Positions 8,974 to 17,393 of a stretch of 64,000 nt of DNA are shown here, piece by piece. Position 1 is the stretch's first letter. Each line of letters opens with the position of its first letter. The notes beneath the pieces were generated by a model that saw only the letters and a program-made list of their open reading frames with translations, had not been told where the DNA came from and did no database searches. The translations under genes and the position numbers were made by a program. The stretch is from Synechococcus sp. CS-1328. GTDB lineage: Bacteria; Cyanobacteriota; Cyanobacteriia; PCC-6307; Cyanobiaceae. The stretch lies in the NCBI RefSeq assembly GCF_025128095.1, contig NZ_JAHLYT010000071.1, forward strand, positions 366,966-430,965, given 5' to 3'.

Positions 8974-9879
8974 GTGATCCGAACCCCTCACCGATTCACC
9001 TGGCGCTGCCCTGCCGTCTCCCCTGAAGGGGCCAGACGTGGCGGTGGAGCTGCTGCGCTCGCAGGGTCCCTGCTCGCCCTGACCCCGTTACTGGCAAGCG
9101 GCCTCGGCCCTGGCGGGCCCTGGTTGCCCCTGGCCGGTGCAGCCCCGGGGCTTCGGCCCCAGGACGCAGCCCTCTCCCCCAGCCAGGACCCGCAGCTGTT
9201 TCGCCAGCTGGATCAGGGGGATGAACGCGGCCGGCCTCACGTGACGCCCATCCCCGGTCCCGGCGGCGGGATTGCGATCACCTACCGCAAGGAGCCCGGC
9301 GAGGCTCCGCTCACGGCGAGCCAGTTGCGCCGTCTGGTTGCCAATCCGCCGCAGTACGACAGAGAACGGGCCGTGATCACCGCCCTGCTGCAGACCCTGC
9401 GTCGCGTGGGCGTCACGCTGGTGCTGGGCCCGCCCCGCAAGAGCGGCGCCCTGGCCGAGTGGGAACCGAAGACGGCCGTGTTGCGCATCCGGCCGGACGC
9501 CGCCAACCGGGGCAGCCGCAGCTTCGCCCGCATGCTCAACCACGAGGCGATCCACGTGGCCCAGAGTTGCAGCACCGGCCAGTTGCGCGCCATGCCGAAG
9601 CCCCTCGGCCTGCCGCGCCCCGCCTCTGCAGTCCTCGATCGCCAGCTGTCCCACCCCGTTTACGCCAAGGCCTCGCCCAGCGAACGGATCGTGGAACAGG
9701 AGGCCTACGCCAACCACAACCAGCTCGATCTCAGCCTGCAGCTGCTGCGGCGGCACTGCCGGCCTGTGGCTGGCCAGACTGGAGTGAGCGAGTCCGGCAA
9801 GCGCGCCGGTTCCGGTCCTGGCCGTCTACCGCTGTCCCGCCTGCCAATCCCAGCCCCTGCGGGCCCACCGCCGCGCTGA
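8974..9879 (+). CDS. Putative secreted zinc metallopeptidase-like protein, first of a tandem pair (HExxH)
   Basis: Not a named family that I recognise. GTG 8974 is chosen because a GGAG lies just upstream and the product then begins with basic residues and a hydrophobic stretch (about residues 25-45) resembling a signal peptide. The main domain (about 105-265) contains LRIRPD, then NHEAIHVAQSC, an exact HExxH zincin motif, and about 60 residues later EQEAYANHNQ, which could give a third ligand. The next gene encodes a clear paralogue. The roughly 35 residues after the final HC are basic and Pro/Gly-rich, unlike the paralogue's end, suggesting a frame change near 9780. Peptidase activity is inferred only. 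Confidence 0.7.
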   Translation: MIRTPHRFTWRCPAVSPEGARRGGGAAALAGSLLALTPLLASGLGPGGPWLPLAGAAPGLRPQDAALSPSQDPQLFRQLDQGDERGRPHVTPIPGPGGGIAITYRKEPGEAPLTASQLRRLVANPPQYDRERAVITALLQTLRRVGVTLVLGPPRKSGALAEWEPKTAVLRIRPDAANRGSRSFARMLNHEAIHVAQSCSTGQLRAMPKPLGLPRPASAVLDRQLSHPVYAKASPSERIVEQEAYANHNQLDLSLQLLRRHCRPVAGQTGVSESGKRAGSGPGRLPLSRLPIPAPAGPPPR

Positions 9880-9916
9880 CGGCACCCTGCTCTGCGGCAG
9901 CTGCGGTCAGCCGCTG

Positions 9917-10663
9917 GTGCGGGTGTCCTCCTCAGGCCCCTGGCCCATGCTGGCCGGAACCCTGCTGCTGCTGGGCCTCGGGGCGCTCACCCTTCCCCGC
10001 CTGCTTGGGCCTGACCAACCCGCCGGCACCAATGCCGCCCTCGACGCCCGCGTGGAGGAAGGTCCAGCCGGTCTGGATCCCCAGGCCCGCGCCCAGTTAA
10101 TGGACGATCTGGCCGCCGCCGACCAGGAGTGGATCCCCCGCGCCGAGGCCCTGCCCGAGGGCGGTACCCGCTACCTCTACAAGCGCCGCAGCGGCGATCC
10201 GGAGCTCTCGATCGCCGAGATCCAGGACCTGATCGATCGCCCCCCCAGCTTCCTGCGGGAGCGCAACGCCATCGTGGCGTTGCTCGACACCCTGGAGCGG
10301 GCGCAGGTGCGCGTCGATCTGGTGCGGCCCCATAAACAAGGGGCTGCGGGCGAGTGGGATCCCAGGGCCGGCACCCTGCGCATCCGCCCGGACGTGGTGG
10401 AGAAGGGAAGTGCTGAATTTGCCAAGGTGCTCAATCACGAGGCGATTCATGTGGCCCAGAGCTGCGGAAACGGCAATCTGCGCGCCGCACCGCGGCCGCT
10501 GGGACTGACCACGCGCATGGATCCCCAGCTGGAACGCAACCTCGATGAACCGATCTATGCCAAGGCCTCAGCCAGTGAGCAGGAACTGGAACGGGAGGCC
10601 TACGCCAACCAGCACCATCTCGAACTGGGCACCTCCCTGGTCGAAAGCCACTGCCTGAACTGA
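9917..10663 (+). CDS. Putative membrane-anchored zinc metallopeptidase-like protein, second of a tandem pair (HExxH)
   Basis: From GTG 9917 the 248-residue product begins with one transmembrane segment (about residues 10-30) and then repeats the domain of the upstream protein, with LRIRPD, NHEAIHVAQSC, PRPLGL, PIYAKASASE and EREAYANQHH in the same order. Upstream in the same frame (9788-9916) there is an unmistakable zinc ribbon (CPAC, 16 residues, CGSC) that should belong to this protein, but that stretch has no ATG, GTG or TTG. The true start is therefore unresolved: a CTG near 9818, or a frameshift joining it to the first gene. Function unknown. Confidence 0.75.
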   Translation: MRVSSSGPWPMLAGTLLLLGLGALTLPRLLGPDQPAGTNAALDARVEEGPAGLDPQARAQLMDDLAAADQEWIPRAEALPEGGTRYLYKRRSGDPELSIAEIQDLIDRPPSFLRERNAIVALLDTLERAQVRVDLVRPHKQGAAGEWDPRAGTLRIRPDVVEKGSAEFAKVLNHEAIHVAQSCGNGNLRAAPRPLGLTTRMDPQLERNLDEPIYAKASASEQELEREAYANQHHLELGTSLVESHCLN

Positions 10664-10682
10664 GCCAGGGCTGGCGTCTCGC

Positions 10683-11498
10683 TCAGGTCGCGGCCTGCTC
10701 GAGCATCGCGCTCTCCAGCTGCATGTTGAAGCGCAGCAGTTCGTCGTCGCTGAGTTGCTGACGGCTGCCACGACCGAACTGCTCCTCCAGAAAGCGCCGC
10801 CCCCGCTGGGCATCCCAGCCCAGCAGCTGCAGCAATCCATCGCACTGGCTGAGCAGATCGCGGCGGCGCAGCGGTAAAGGCGCGACCGCTGGATCGCAGG
10901 GCATCCCGAGACTCTCCACCGCCCGCAGGTAGGCGATCAGATCGGCGTAGGTGGTGAGGCGGCTACGGCTGGGATGGCCGAAGGCCCGCTCCAGGTAGAG
11001 GCTTTCCTGCTCCCGCTTCCAACCCAGGCGCTGCAGGGCGAGATCGAGCCGGGCCAGTTCGGCGCTCCAGTCTTCCGGATCCGGCGGCGGTTCGGCGACG
11101 GGCTCCGGTTCGCCGGCGGGCCCGAGGGGGGCTTCAGGTTCGGATTGGCCTGCGGGTGCGGCGGCGGGTTCAGATTCGGGTTCCACTGGTTCTGAGGCTT
11201 CCAGGCTGGCTGGCTCGGGCATCCGAACGGGTGCGGCCGGATCGGACCTGGACCGACCGGGGGCGAGCGAGGGACCGACAGGGCCGGATAGAGCGCTCGG
11301 ATCCGGGCGAGGCTTTGCGGCGGCAACAGCCAGGGGCCCGATCTGGGCCAGCAGGCGGGCGCGGGCTCGGTCTTCCGCCTCTTCGGCCGTGGCTCCCTCC
11401 CCCAGGGCGCTGCCCAGGGGCACACCAGCGGCAACGGCATGGGCCCGCACCACCCGGGCGCCCACTTCAGCGTGGACCAGCTGGACCTCGAGCAACAT
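10683..11498 (-). CDS. Conserved hypothetical protein with a C-terminal duplicated helical domain
   Basis: A 271-residue soluble protein from ATG 11498. The N-terminal 75 residues look globular (LVHAEVGARVVRAHAV) and are followed by a low-complexity linker of about 75 residues rich in Pro, Glu, Ala and Ser. The C-terminal half holds two copies of a short domain: LGWKREQESLYLERAFG...SRSRLT and LGWDAQRGRRFLEEQFG...SRQQLS, each followed by a helix ending in an L-x-x-Y/F-type segment. This repeat is found in various cyanobacterial proteins and may bind protein or nucleic acid. Convergent with the HExxH pair (19-bp gap) and divergent from terC. No function assigned. Confidence 0.7.
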   Translation of the reverse strand: MLLEVQLVHAEVGARVVRAHAVAAGVPLGSALGEGATAEEAEDRARARLLAQIGPLAVAAAKPRPDPSALSGPVGPSLAPGRSRSDPAAPVRMPEPASLEASEPVEPESEPAAAPAGQSEPEAPLGPAGEPEPVAEPPPDPEDWSAELARLDLALQRLGWKREQESLYLERAFGHPSRSRLTTYADLIAYLRAVESLGMPCDPAVAPLPLRRRDLLSQCDGLLQLLGWDAQRGRRFLEEQFGRGSRQQLSDDELLRFNMQLESAMLEQAAT

Positions 11499-11569
11499 CG
11501 AAGCGGAAGGGGGAAGGCGCGTTTCTAGAGTGACCCTTTCAGGCCCCGCTGCGGTCGCCGGGAAGCGCA

Positions 11570-12391
11570 ATGGAAGCGGAGTCGATCGAGTCGATCACCC
11601 CATTACTGGCGTCGGCGGATCAGTGGGGAGAGGTGCTGCTGCTGCTGCCGCTGCTGCTGGCCCTGGAAGCGGTGCTGTCGGCCGACAACGCCATTGCCCT
11701 GGCCGCCATCTCCCGCCGGGTGGGCGATCGCGCCGGCCAGGAAAAGGCCCTCAACCTGGGCCTGCTCCTGGCTCTGGTGTTTCGTCTCGGCCTGATCGCC
11801 GCGGCGGAATGGGTGCTCGACTTCTGGCCCCTGCAGCTCCTGGCGGCCGGCTATCTGCTCTGGTTGAGCGGCAGCCAGCTGCTCGGACTTAACGCAGACG
11901 ACGAAGAGCCGCAGGAGGGAGTCACGTCTGAGGCCCTGCCCGACCATGGCTCCCACCCCTCTAAAGGGCTCCAGCATCACCACGCCTCACTGGGCTCTGT
12001 GGTGGCCACCCTGGCCCTGACCGACCTGGCCTTCTCCCTCGACAGCGTTGCCGCGGCAGTGGCCGTGAGTGATCGGCTCTGGCTGGTGATGCTCGGCGGT
12101 GTTCTGGGGGTGATCGCCCTGCGGCTCACCGCCGAGCTGTTCATCCGCTGGCTGGGGGTGTTCCGCCATCTCGAGACGGCCGGCTACCTGGCGGTGGGAC
12201 TGGTGGGCATCCGCCTGTTGCTGCGACTGGCGGTGCCCCAGGTGGTGCCGCCGGAATGGTCGCTGCTGATCGTGGTGGGGCTGCTGTTTGCCTGGGGCTT
12301 CTCGGCGCGCCGCCCGGTCGCTGCCCTGGAGACAGGCAGCCTGGACGCCGGAAGCCTCGATCTCGACGACAGTGGCCATGGCCGACTCTGA
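11570..12391 (+). CDS. TerC-family integral membrane protein
   Basis: A 273-residue polytopic membrane protein of the TerC group, linked in other bacteria to metal (often manganese) export or membrane-protein metalation. The two family signatures are visible: an early helix with LSADNAIALA and a later one with LTDLAFSLDSVAAA, whose acidic residues lie within membrane segments. A histidine-rich cytosolic loop (HGSHPSKGLQHHH) separates the halves near residue 130. ATG 11570 heads an apparent three-gene operon; the stop overlaps the next gene by 14 bp. No yybP-ykoY-type riboswitch was found in the 71-bp leader. Substrate not shown by the sequence. Confidence 0.88.
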   Translation: MEAESIESITPLLASADQWGEVLLLLPLLLALEAVLSADNAIALAAISRRVGDRAGQEKALNLGLLLALVFRLGLIAAAEWVLDFWPLQLLAAGYLLWLSGSQLLGLNADDEEPQEGVTSEALPDHGSHPSKGLQHHHASLGSVVATLALTDLAFSLDSVAAAVAVSDRLWLVMLGGVLGVIALRLTAELFIRWLGVFRHLETAGYLAVGLVGIRLLLRLAVPQVVPPEWSLLIVVGLLFAWGFSARRPVAALETGSLDAGSLDLDDSGHGRL

Positions 12392-12752
12392 ACCCGCCAG
12401 CCGCCTGTGGGTGGAGCTGCGGCAGATCGACAGCGACCGTCTGCTGGATCGGCTTGAGGTGGCCGAGCTCGGCGAGATCCCCCAACCCGGCCGCTGGATC
12501 ACCTGCGGAGAGACCAGCTTTCTGGTGCTGCAACGCCGTCACCGCTATCAACTGCGCAACGGTCGCTACCAATTGGCGACCATCGCCCTGGAGGTGAAGG
12601 CCCAGAGCCAGCCCGCCGATGCCCGCTGGTGGCAGGGACGCTGGGTGATCGGTGATCCCTCCTGCCGCTTCAATGCCCGCACGCCCCTGCTGCGCTGCGC
12701 CGTGCTCCCGGAAGGCCCCTGTGACCGCTGTGCCCACTACACCGCCACCTGA
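12378..12752 (+). CDS. Conserved cyanobacterial protein, probably DUF6464 family
   Basis: A 124-residue protein from ATG 12378, overlapping terC by 14 bp. It reads LGEIPQPGRWI, then LQRRHRYQLRNGRYQL, and ends in a cysteine-containing segment IGDPSCRFNARTPLLRCAV followed by GPCDRCAHY. Four conserved cysteines in the last third suggest a metal site or disulfides, although no signal peptide is seen. The family is restricted to cyanobacteria and uncharacterised; the DUF number is from memory and should be confirmed. The 3' end overlaps the next gene by 32 bp, so the three genes are almost certainly cotranscribed. Confidence 0.75.
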   Translation: MADSEPASRLWVELRQIDSDRLLDRLEVAELGEIPQPGRWITCGETSFLVLQRRHRYQLRNGRYQLATIALEVKAQSQPADARWWQGRWVIGDPSCRFNARTPLLRCAVLPEGPCDRCAHYTAT

Positions 12753-13470
12753 ACCGCCCCCTGACGTGTTGCCCGATCCGCTCAGCTGGCATCGCGTCAT
12801 CCTGCGGCGGGGCTATGGCGTGGCCTCTGGGCAGGGCACCGGCAGCCCCTATCCCGCCGGCACGATCGCCACCCAGACGCCCCTGTTTGCCGAACACGGG
12901 ATCGATCTGTCCCAGTTTTATCCCGGCACCCTCAACCTTGAGGTGGCCCCGGGTGAATGGAGGCTGCAGAAGCCGGATGCGCGGGTGGAGCATTTGCGCT
13001 GGAGCGCGCTGCATCAACCCGAAACCTTCTCCTTCTGGTGGGGACGGCTGCGGCTTCCGGATGCAACCTCAGGTGCAGCTCCGCATGCAGCCGAGCCCCT
13101 CACCTGCCTCGTCTATCACCCCCACCCCGAGACCAAGCAGCGCCATGAACAACAGCCCGGCGTACTGGAAGTGCTGGCCCCGTGGATGGAAGGTCTGGCG
13201 CCTGGGGCGACCCTGGAACTGGGGTTGGATCCGCTGCGCTGCCGCGTAATCCAGCCGGCTCGCCTGCGCGCCCGTCTGCTGGAGTTTCTCAAGTTCCGCG
13301 TGCTGGCGGCCCAGGAAACCTTCTTCGACGATCTGCGCCAGGGCAAGGAGCACCTGGATCTCGATCGCTTCCGCTCCTGGCTGGGGGCGGCGGGGTGGGG
13401 CGAAGCCCTCGACCTGCGCGATGCCGATCTGGCCGCCACCCTTGAGCAGGCCCGGCAGCTGTACCTGTGA
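12721..13470 (+). CDS. Hypothetical protein with similarity in pattern to CTP-dependent riboflavin kinase (RibK/DUF120)
   Basis: A 249-residue protein from GTG 12721, overlapping the preceding gene by 32 bp. Residues about 20-70 read RRGYGVASGQGTG...FYPGTLNLEV, and about 130-165 read CLVYHPHPET...GVLEVLAPW...LAPGATLEL. The archaeal CTP-dependent riboflavin kinase shows the same sequence of features: a Gly-rich first strand, a PYPGTLNV loop, a V-x-P-x-x-x-HH region, then LEVIAP and GDEVEI. The last 75 residues are extra helices. This is a pattern-level resemblance only, not a proven homology, and enzymatic activity is not claimed. Third gene of the terC operon. Confidence 0.6.
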   Translation: MTAVPTTPPPEPPPDVLPDPLSWHRVILRRGYGVASGQGTGSPYPAGTIATQTPLFAEHGIDLSQFYPGTLNLEVAPGEWRLQKPDARVEHLRWSALHQPETFSFWWGRLRLPDATSGAAPHAAEPLTCLVYHPHPETKQRHEQQPGVLEVLAPWMEGLAPGATLELGLDPLRCRVIQPARLRARLLEFLKFRVLAAQETFFDDLRQGKEHLDLDRFRSWLGAAGWGEALDLRDADLAATLEQARQLYL

Positions 13471-13523
13471 GCAGACAGCAGGGACGGGTGGAAGGACCCA
13501 ACTCTTTGATGCCGGGCCACTGC

Positions 13524-14564
13524 TCAACCCCGCCAGATCTCCAAGGCGCCACCCAGTTGCTCCGGCGTGACACCAGGCAGCACCACCACCTGCTGGTTGA
13601 ACGGGAGCTGCAGCTGGCTGCCCCCATCCATGGCCACCACGCTGGCCTGCTGACCTTCCTGCCAGAACCCGCGCAGATCAATCCGGATCAGGGCCTGACG
13701 CCGCTGCCTGCAGCACCGGATCGCTGCCGTAGTCGCCCCAGAGGGTGGCAAAACTGCCACTCGCCTCCGCCAGACCGGAGTGGGTGGCCGTCACCTGGCC
13801 GAGCACGCCGGGGTTGTCCCGCCCCAGCGACCACATCGACAGCAGACCCAGGCCGCGGTCGCGGGCGAAGGTCTCGAGCAGGGCCGCAGCGGCAAGGCTG
13901 AAGGTCTCGCTGGTCACGTCGTTGACGCCGATCATCGGCGTGACCCCGAGCTGGTCCCAGCCAAAGCTCTGACCGTGGGCTGCGAACAGGGCATCGAGCT
14001 GGCCCTTGGTGGCCTCAGCGGCGTCGATGGCGTAGGGCCCCATTGATTTCAGGGCCGGCGGGGCGGCACTGTCGCCGTAGTCCATCGCCATCACACTCAC
14101 CCCTGCCAGGTGGACGCCGGCCTCCAGGGCCAGGTTCACCACCTCCAGCCCTTCACGGGTGAGGCCCTGGGGCAGCACGGGCAGGGTGAACCAGACTTCC
14201 AGCGCTGGGAACCGGCTCTGCAGCCGGGAAAACGCCTGGCTGCGCAGCTCCAGGCTGGCTCGGTGGCGATCCCTCACCGAACAGCAGGGCCCCGGTCAGC
14301 GGGCCGGAGACGGCGAACCCCTCGGGGCTGCTGGCGTTGAAGCGCAGCGTGAGGCTCTCGCCCGGCCGCAAGGTGGCGTTCCAGGGGGCACTGCGCAGGG
14401 TCACCGTGGAGGTGCCATCGCCGTTGTCGACCACGGAGCTGTCCATGCTCCAACCCTGAAACTGTCTCACCGGAGTGGTGAAGCTGAAGCTCGCCGCTCA
14501 TGCCGCCCCACCAGAGGTTGCCGTCCAGCGTGACGGCAATCGCTGCATTATTCGTGCTGTCCAT
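13524..14564 (-). pseudogene. Decayed GH18 chitinase with cellulose/chitin-binding (CBM2-like) module
   Basis: Reading the minus strand from 14564, one frame gives GNLWWGGMSGELQLHHSGET. A second frame, one base shifted near 14460, continues GWSMDSSVVDNGDGTSTVT then APWNATLRPGESLTLRF, a CBM2-type module. From about 14277 a third frame gives the second half of a GH18 domain (WFTLPVLPQGL, VSVMAMDYG, GVTPMIGVND, LLSMWSLGRD). The GH18 N-terminal part with the catalytic DxxDxDxE is missing, so there has been a deletion as well as frameshifts. A further frame change near 13680 leads to the last 50 codons. At least three lesions make this a pseudogene of an exported chitin-degrading enzyme. Confidence 0.85.
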
Positions 14565-14664
14565 CGCTGCCGTCTCGCCGTGTGACTTGATCGTCGGACG
14601 GCGCGACTGCCAGTTCCATCCTTCGATTGAAGGGTTATCCGCTCAGTGATGGGCGGGCCCAGCC

Positions 14665-15375
14665 CTAATGCACGTAGCCCTGGCGCAGACCCTCGGCTGC
14701 CGCGGCCGTGCGGTCGCGCACCTGCAGCTTCTGGATGATCGCCTGCACGTGACCGCGGGCCGTGGTTTCAGCGATGTGGAGCCGTTGTCCCATCTCCCGA
14801 TTGGTGAGCCCCTGGGCCACCAGCTGCAGAACCTCCACCTCACGCTCGGTCAGTTCCCCCTGCGGGCTGCTGGCGCCACCCTCGAGCAGATGGCGGCAGA
14901 TGGGGTCGAGAAACGGCTTCCCCGCCACGATGCTGGTCAGGGCCTCCAGCAGCAGGGCCGGACCGGTGCCGACCTGGCTCACCACCGCATCAGCGCCGCT
15001 GGCGATCGCCTCGCGAATCGGTTGGCGATGGAAGGTTGTGAGGGTGAGCAAGGTGCGCACCCGTCCGGAAGCGCGCTGCAACATCCGCACCAGATCAACG
15101 CCCAGACCATCCTCGAGTACCTCACTCACGAACACCAGCAGATCAGGGTGATCCGGTTGCTCGGCCTCCTGCCGCACATGCTCGAGCGCCTCGACGGTGG
15201 TGGTGCAGATCCCCACCAGATGCGCCGGTCCGGCATGGGGGTCCAGGGCGAAATGGGTGGCCAGCGCCAGGGCATAAGCCCGATTGCCGGTCGCGATCAG
15301 CAGCCGGAACCGTTCGGACAGGAGCCCCAGCTGCAGGGTTGAAGAGCAGAAGGCTCCATCGAGGCTGAATTCCAT
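14665..15375 (-). CDS. NarL/LuxR-type response regulator with degenerate receiver
   Basis: A 236-residue DNA-binding regulator from ATG 15375. The C-terminal LuxR helix-turn-helix is clear ([18 protein letters not shown], then [15 protein letters not shown]) at about 175-230. The N-terminal 130 residues align in layout with a receiver, but the phospho-acceptor aspartate is replaced ([14 protein letters not shown] where PDLVLLD is expected) and the conserved C-terminal lysine appears as glutamine. It therefore probably does not work by His-Asp phosphotransfer. No histidine kinase is adjacent. It lies upstream of the decayed chitinase on the same strand, but a regulatory link is only speculation. 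Targets unknown. Confidence 0.85.
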   Translation of the reverse strand: MEFSLDGAFCSSTLQLGLLSERFRLLIATGNRAYALALATHFALDPHAGPAHLVGICTTTVEALEHVRQEAEQPDHPDLLVFVSEVLEDGLGVDLVRMLQRASGRVRTLLTLTTFHRQPIREAIASGADAVVSQVGTGPALLLEALTSIVAGKPFLDPICRHLLEGGASSPQGELTEREVEVLQLVAQGLTNREMGQRLHIAETTARGHVQAIIQKLQVRDRTAAAAEGLRQGYVH

Positions 15376-15569
15376 CCTGGGCCTGCCTGTCACGGCGCTG
15401 GGGGTCCGACCCGGAAGCCAGGGCCGGCGCCGAAGGTCCTCGATGCAGTCTGGCGGCCTCCCGTCAATCTGCAGGCCTTCAGTCAGGTATCAGGCCTCCA
15501 GTTGATCTTCCAACTTCGGGGCGTGGCCAGCTGTTCATCCAGCTCCTCCCGACCCCAACCCCTAGGGTG

Positions 15570-16937
15570 ATGGGCCCTGAACGATTCCCCCTGCAGCGCT
15601 CTCCCGATCCCACCGGCGAGCCCCCCGCCGTCGACTTCGACTCGCTCGGGCTCGGCGAGCCCCTGCTCAGGGCTGTGGCCGACAAGGGCTATCGGGTTCC
15701 CTCGCCGATCCAGCGGGATTGCATTCCGGCGGTGCTGAGCGGCCGCGACGTGATGGCCGCCGCCCAGACCGGCACCGGCAAGACCGCCGGCTTCACCCTG
15801 CCGATGCTGGAGCGTCTGCGCCATGGGCCCCATGCCAGGGCCGGCGTGGTGCGATCCCTGGTGCTCACGCCCACCCGCGAGCTCGCCGCCCAGGTGGCTG
15901 AAAGCGTGACTGCCTATGGCCGCTACCTGGATCTGCGCTCCGACGTGGTCTTCGGTGGGGTGAAGGTGAACCCCCAGATCTCCCGTTTGCAGCGCGGCAC
16001 CGACGTGCTGGTGGCCACGCCCGGCCGGCTGATGGATCTCCATCAGCAGAAGGCCCTCCGCCTGGATCGGGTCGAGATCCTGGTGCTCGATGAAGCCGAT
16101 CGGATGCTCGACATGGGCTTCATCCGCGACATCCAGAAGATCCTGGCCCTGCTGCCGGCCAAGCGTCAGAACCTGCTGTTCTCGGCCACCTTCAACCCCT
16201 CGATCCGCCGGCTGGCCACGGGGCTGCTCCACAACCCGCTGCAGCTTCAGGCCTCGCCCGAAAATCGAACCGCCACCACGGTGGAACACATCCTCCATCC
16301 CTGCGACATGGGACGGAAACCGGATCTGCTCTGCCATCTGATCGCCAGCAATGACTGGCGGCAGGTGCTGGTGTTCTCCCGCACCAAACACGGCGCCAAT
16401 CGCCTGGCCGAACGGCTCACCCAGGAGGGCATGGCAGCGGCGGCGATCCACGGCAACAAGAGCCAGGGGGCCCGCACCAGGGCCCTGGCGGGCTTCAAGA
16501 GCGGCGAGTTGCGGGTTCTGGTGGCGACCGATCTCGCCGCCCGCGGCATCGACATCCACCAGTTGCCCCACGTGGTGAATTTGGATCTGCCCAACCAGGC
16601 GGAGGATTATGTCCACCGCATCGGCCGCACCGGCCGGGCCGGCCACAACGGCCACGCCGTGTCCCTGGTGGCGGCGGAGGAGCATGAGCTGCTGCGTGCC
16701 ATCGAGAAGATGATCGGCACCGCCCTGCCGCGCCTGGAGGTTCCTGGGTTTGAGCCCAAGGTGCTCTCAGCGGCGCCCCTCGACCTCAGCGGGGGCCGGG
16801 GCCGGGGCGGCCCACCCCGCTCAGGCAGCCGCAGGCCTTCATCGTCTGCACCGAGCGGCCGTCGTGGTGTGGGCGGCGGCGGGCGCTCCGAAGCAGGCCG
16901 CCCCGAATCCGGTCGGAGGCCCCAGCGACGGGGCTGA
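15570..16937 (+). CDS. DEAD-box RNA helicase (RhlE type)
   Basis: A 455-residue ATP-dependent RNA helicase. Motifs in order: Q motif with [10 protein letters not shown], Walker A AQTGTGKT near residue 70, [25 protein letters not shown], and the second-domain motifs [11 protein letters not shown] and [10 protein letters not shown]. The last 80 residues form a Gly/Arg/Ser-rich basic tail typical of RhlE-like proteins, probably for RNA binding. ATG 15570 directly follows an alternative GTG at 15567. Cyanobacterial members are often cold- or redox-induced, but no regulatory site was recognised in the 170-bp upstream spacer. Monocistronic by spacing. Confidence 0.95.
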   Translation: MGPERFPLQRSPDPTGEPPAVDFDSLGLGEPLLRAVADKGYRVPSPIQRDCIPAVLSGRDVMAAAQTGTGKTAGFTLPMLERLRHGPHARAGVVRSLVLTPTRELAAQVAESVTAYGRYLDLRSDVVFGGVKVNPQISRLQRGTDVLVATPGRLMDLHQQKALRLDRVEILVLDEADRMLDMGFIRDIQKILALLPAKRQNLLFSATFNPSIRRLATGLLHNPLQLQASPENRTATTVEHILHPCDMGRKPDLLCHLIASNDWRQVLVFSRTKHGANRLAERLTQEGMAAAAIHGNKSQGARTRALAGFKSGELRVLVATDLAARGIDIHQLPHVVNLDLPNQAEDYVHRIGRTGRAGHNGHAVSLVAAEEHELLRAIEKMIGTALPRLEVPGFEPKVLSAAPLDLSGGRGRGGPPRSGSRRPSSSAPSGRRGVGGGGRSEAGRPESGRRPQRRG

Positions 16938-17026
16938 GCATCTGGCAAAACCGCAGTCGTTTTGACAGTGCGAATCGGCGGAGTGCGGTCAGATAACTTT
17001 GTCCCGCCTCCCGCCCTCGCAGCTCC

Positions 17027-17209
17027 ATGCCCTACGAACCCGGAAGTACCGAATGCCGCGTTCTGATCGACTGCAAGGCCCAGATCGAATCGATGCTGCT
17101 GTCCCTGAATCGCATCTCCGAGTCGGCCCCCATCCGTGATCAGCTCGTGTCTGTCTACAGCCAGCTTGAAGGCCTGCACGACAGCCACCGCTCATCCACT
17201 CTGGTCTGA
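17027..17209 (+). CDS. Small conserved-looking hypothetical protein
   Basis: A 60-residue ORF (ATG 17027) encoding an acidic, probably helical peptide with two cysteines near the N-terminus (ECRVLIDCKAQ) and amphipathic LLSLNRISESAPIRDQL. Codon use matches neighbouring genes, and it lies between the DEAD-box helicase and the structured spacer before ppk2. No recognisable family. Antisense frames over this stretch are less plausible. It may be a picocyanobacterial small protein, but I cannot confirm that from sequence alone. Confidence 0.5.
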   Translation: MPYEPGSTECRVLIDCKAQIESMLLSLNRISESAPIRDQLVSVYSQLEGLHDSHRSSTLV

Positions 17210-17237
17210 GCCCCTGACTCCTGACCTCTGAATCACT

Positions 17238-17305
17238 GGGGTTGGTGTTTGGTTGAGGCCAAACTGGGAGCCTTTGCCAGCCTGAGGCGTCCACCAACCA
17301 ACCCC
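17238..17305 (+). ncRNA. Candidate structured RNA element (nested inverted repeats)
   Basis: An outer inverted repeat GGGGTTGG (17238-17245) pairs with CCAACCCC (17298-17305) and encloses a perfect 6-bp hairpin GTTTGG-TTGAGG-CCAAAC (17247-17264). It starts 28 bases after the small ORF stop. It could be a transcription terminator for that ORF, a small RNA or a leader structure. No T-run follows. No known RNA family was recognised. Confidence 0.35.
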
Positions 17306-17317
17306 GACAGACGACAA

Positions 17318-17348
17318 ACGACAAAAATTCATCTGAGCTGGTTATACT
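17318..17348 (+). promoter_or_regulatory. Candidate sigma-70-type promoter upstream of ppk2
   Basis: A TATACT hexamer (17343-17348) lies 19 bp after ACGACA (17318-17323), which keeps four of six TTGACA positions. Transcription would begin near 17355, giving a leader of about 245 nt before ppk2 that contains the small ORF at 17394. Prediction from hexamers only. Confidence 0.3.
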
Positions 17349-17393
17349 TATCCCTAGCTCCTCAGCCGGCTGCACCTTCCGTAGATCATCTGA

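Noticed and set aside
11499..11569. Possible yybP-ykoY manganese riboswitch before terC
   Set aside because: The spacer is only 71 bp and lacks the conserved loops; the same holds for the spacer upstream of the ykgJ-UPF0016 operon.
16944..16965. CAAAAC...GTTTTG inverted repeat after the DEAD-box helicase gene
   Set aside because: Only 6 bp of stem with an unpaired interior and no T-run; too weak to call a terminator.
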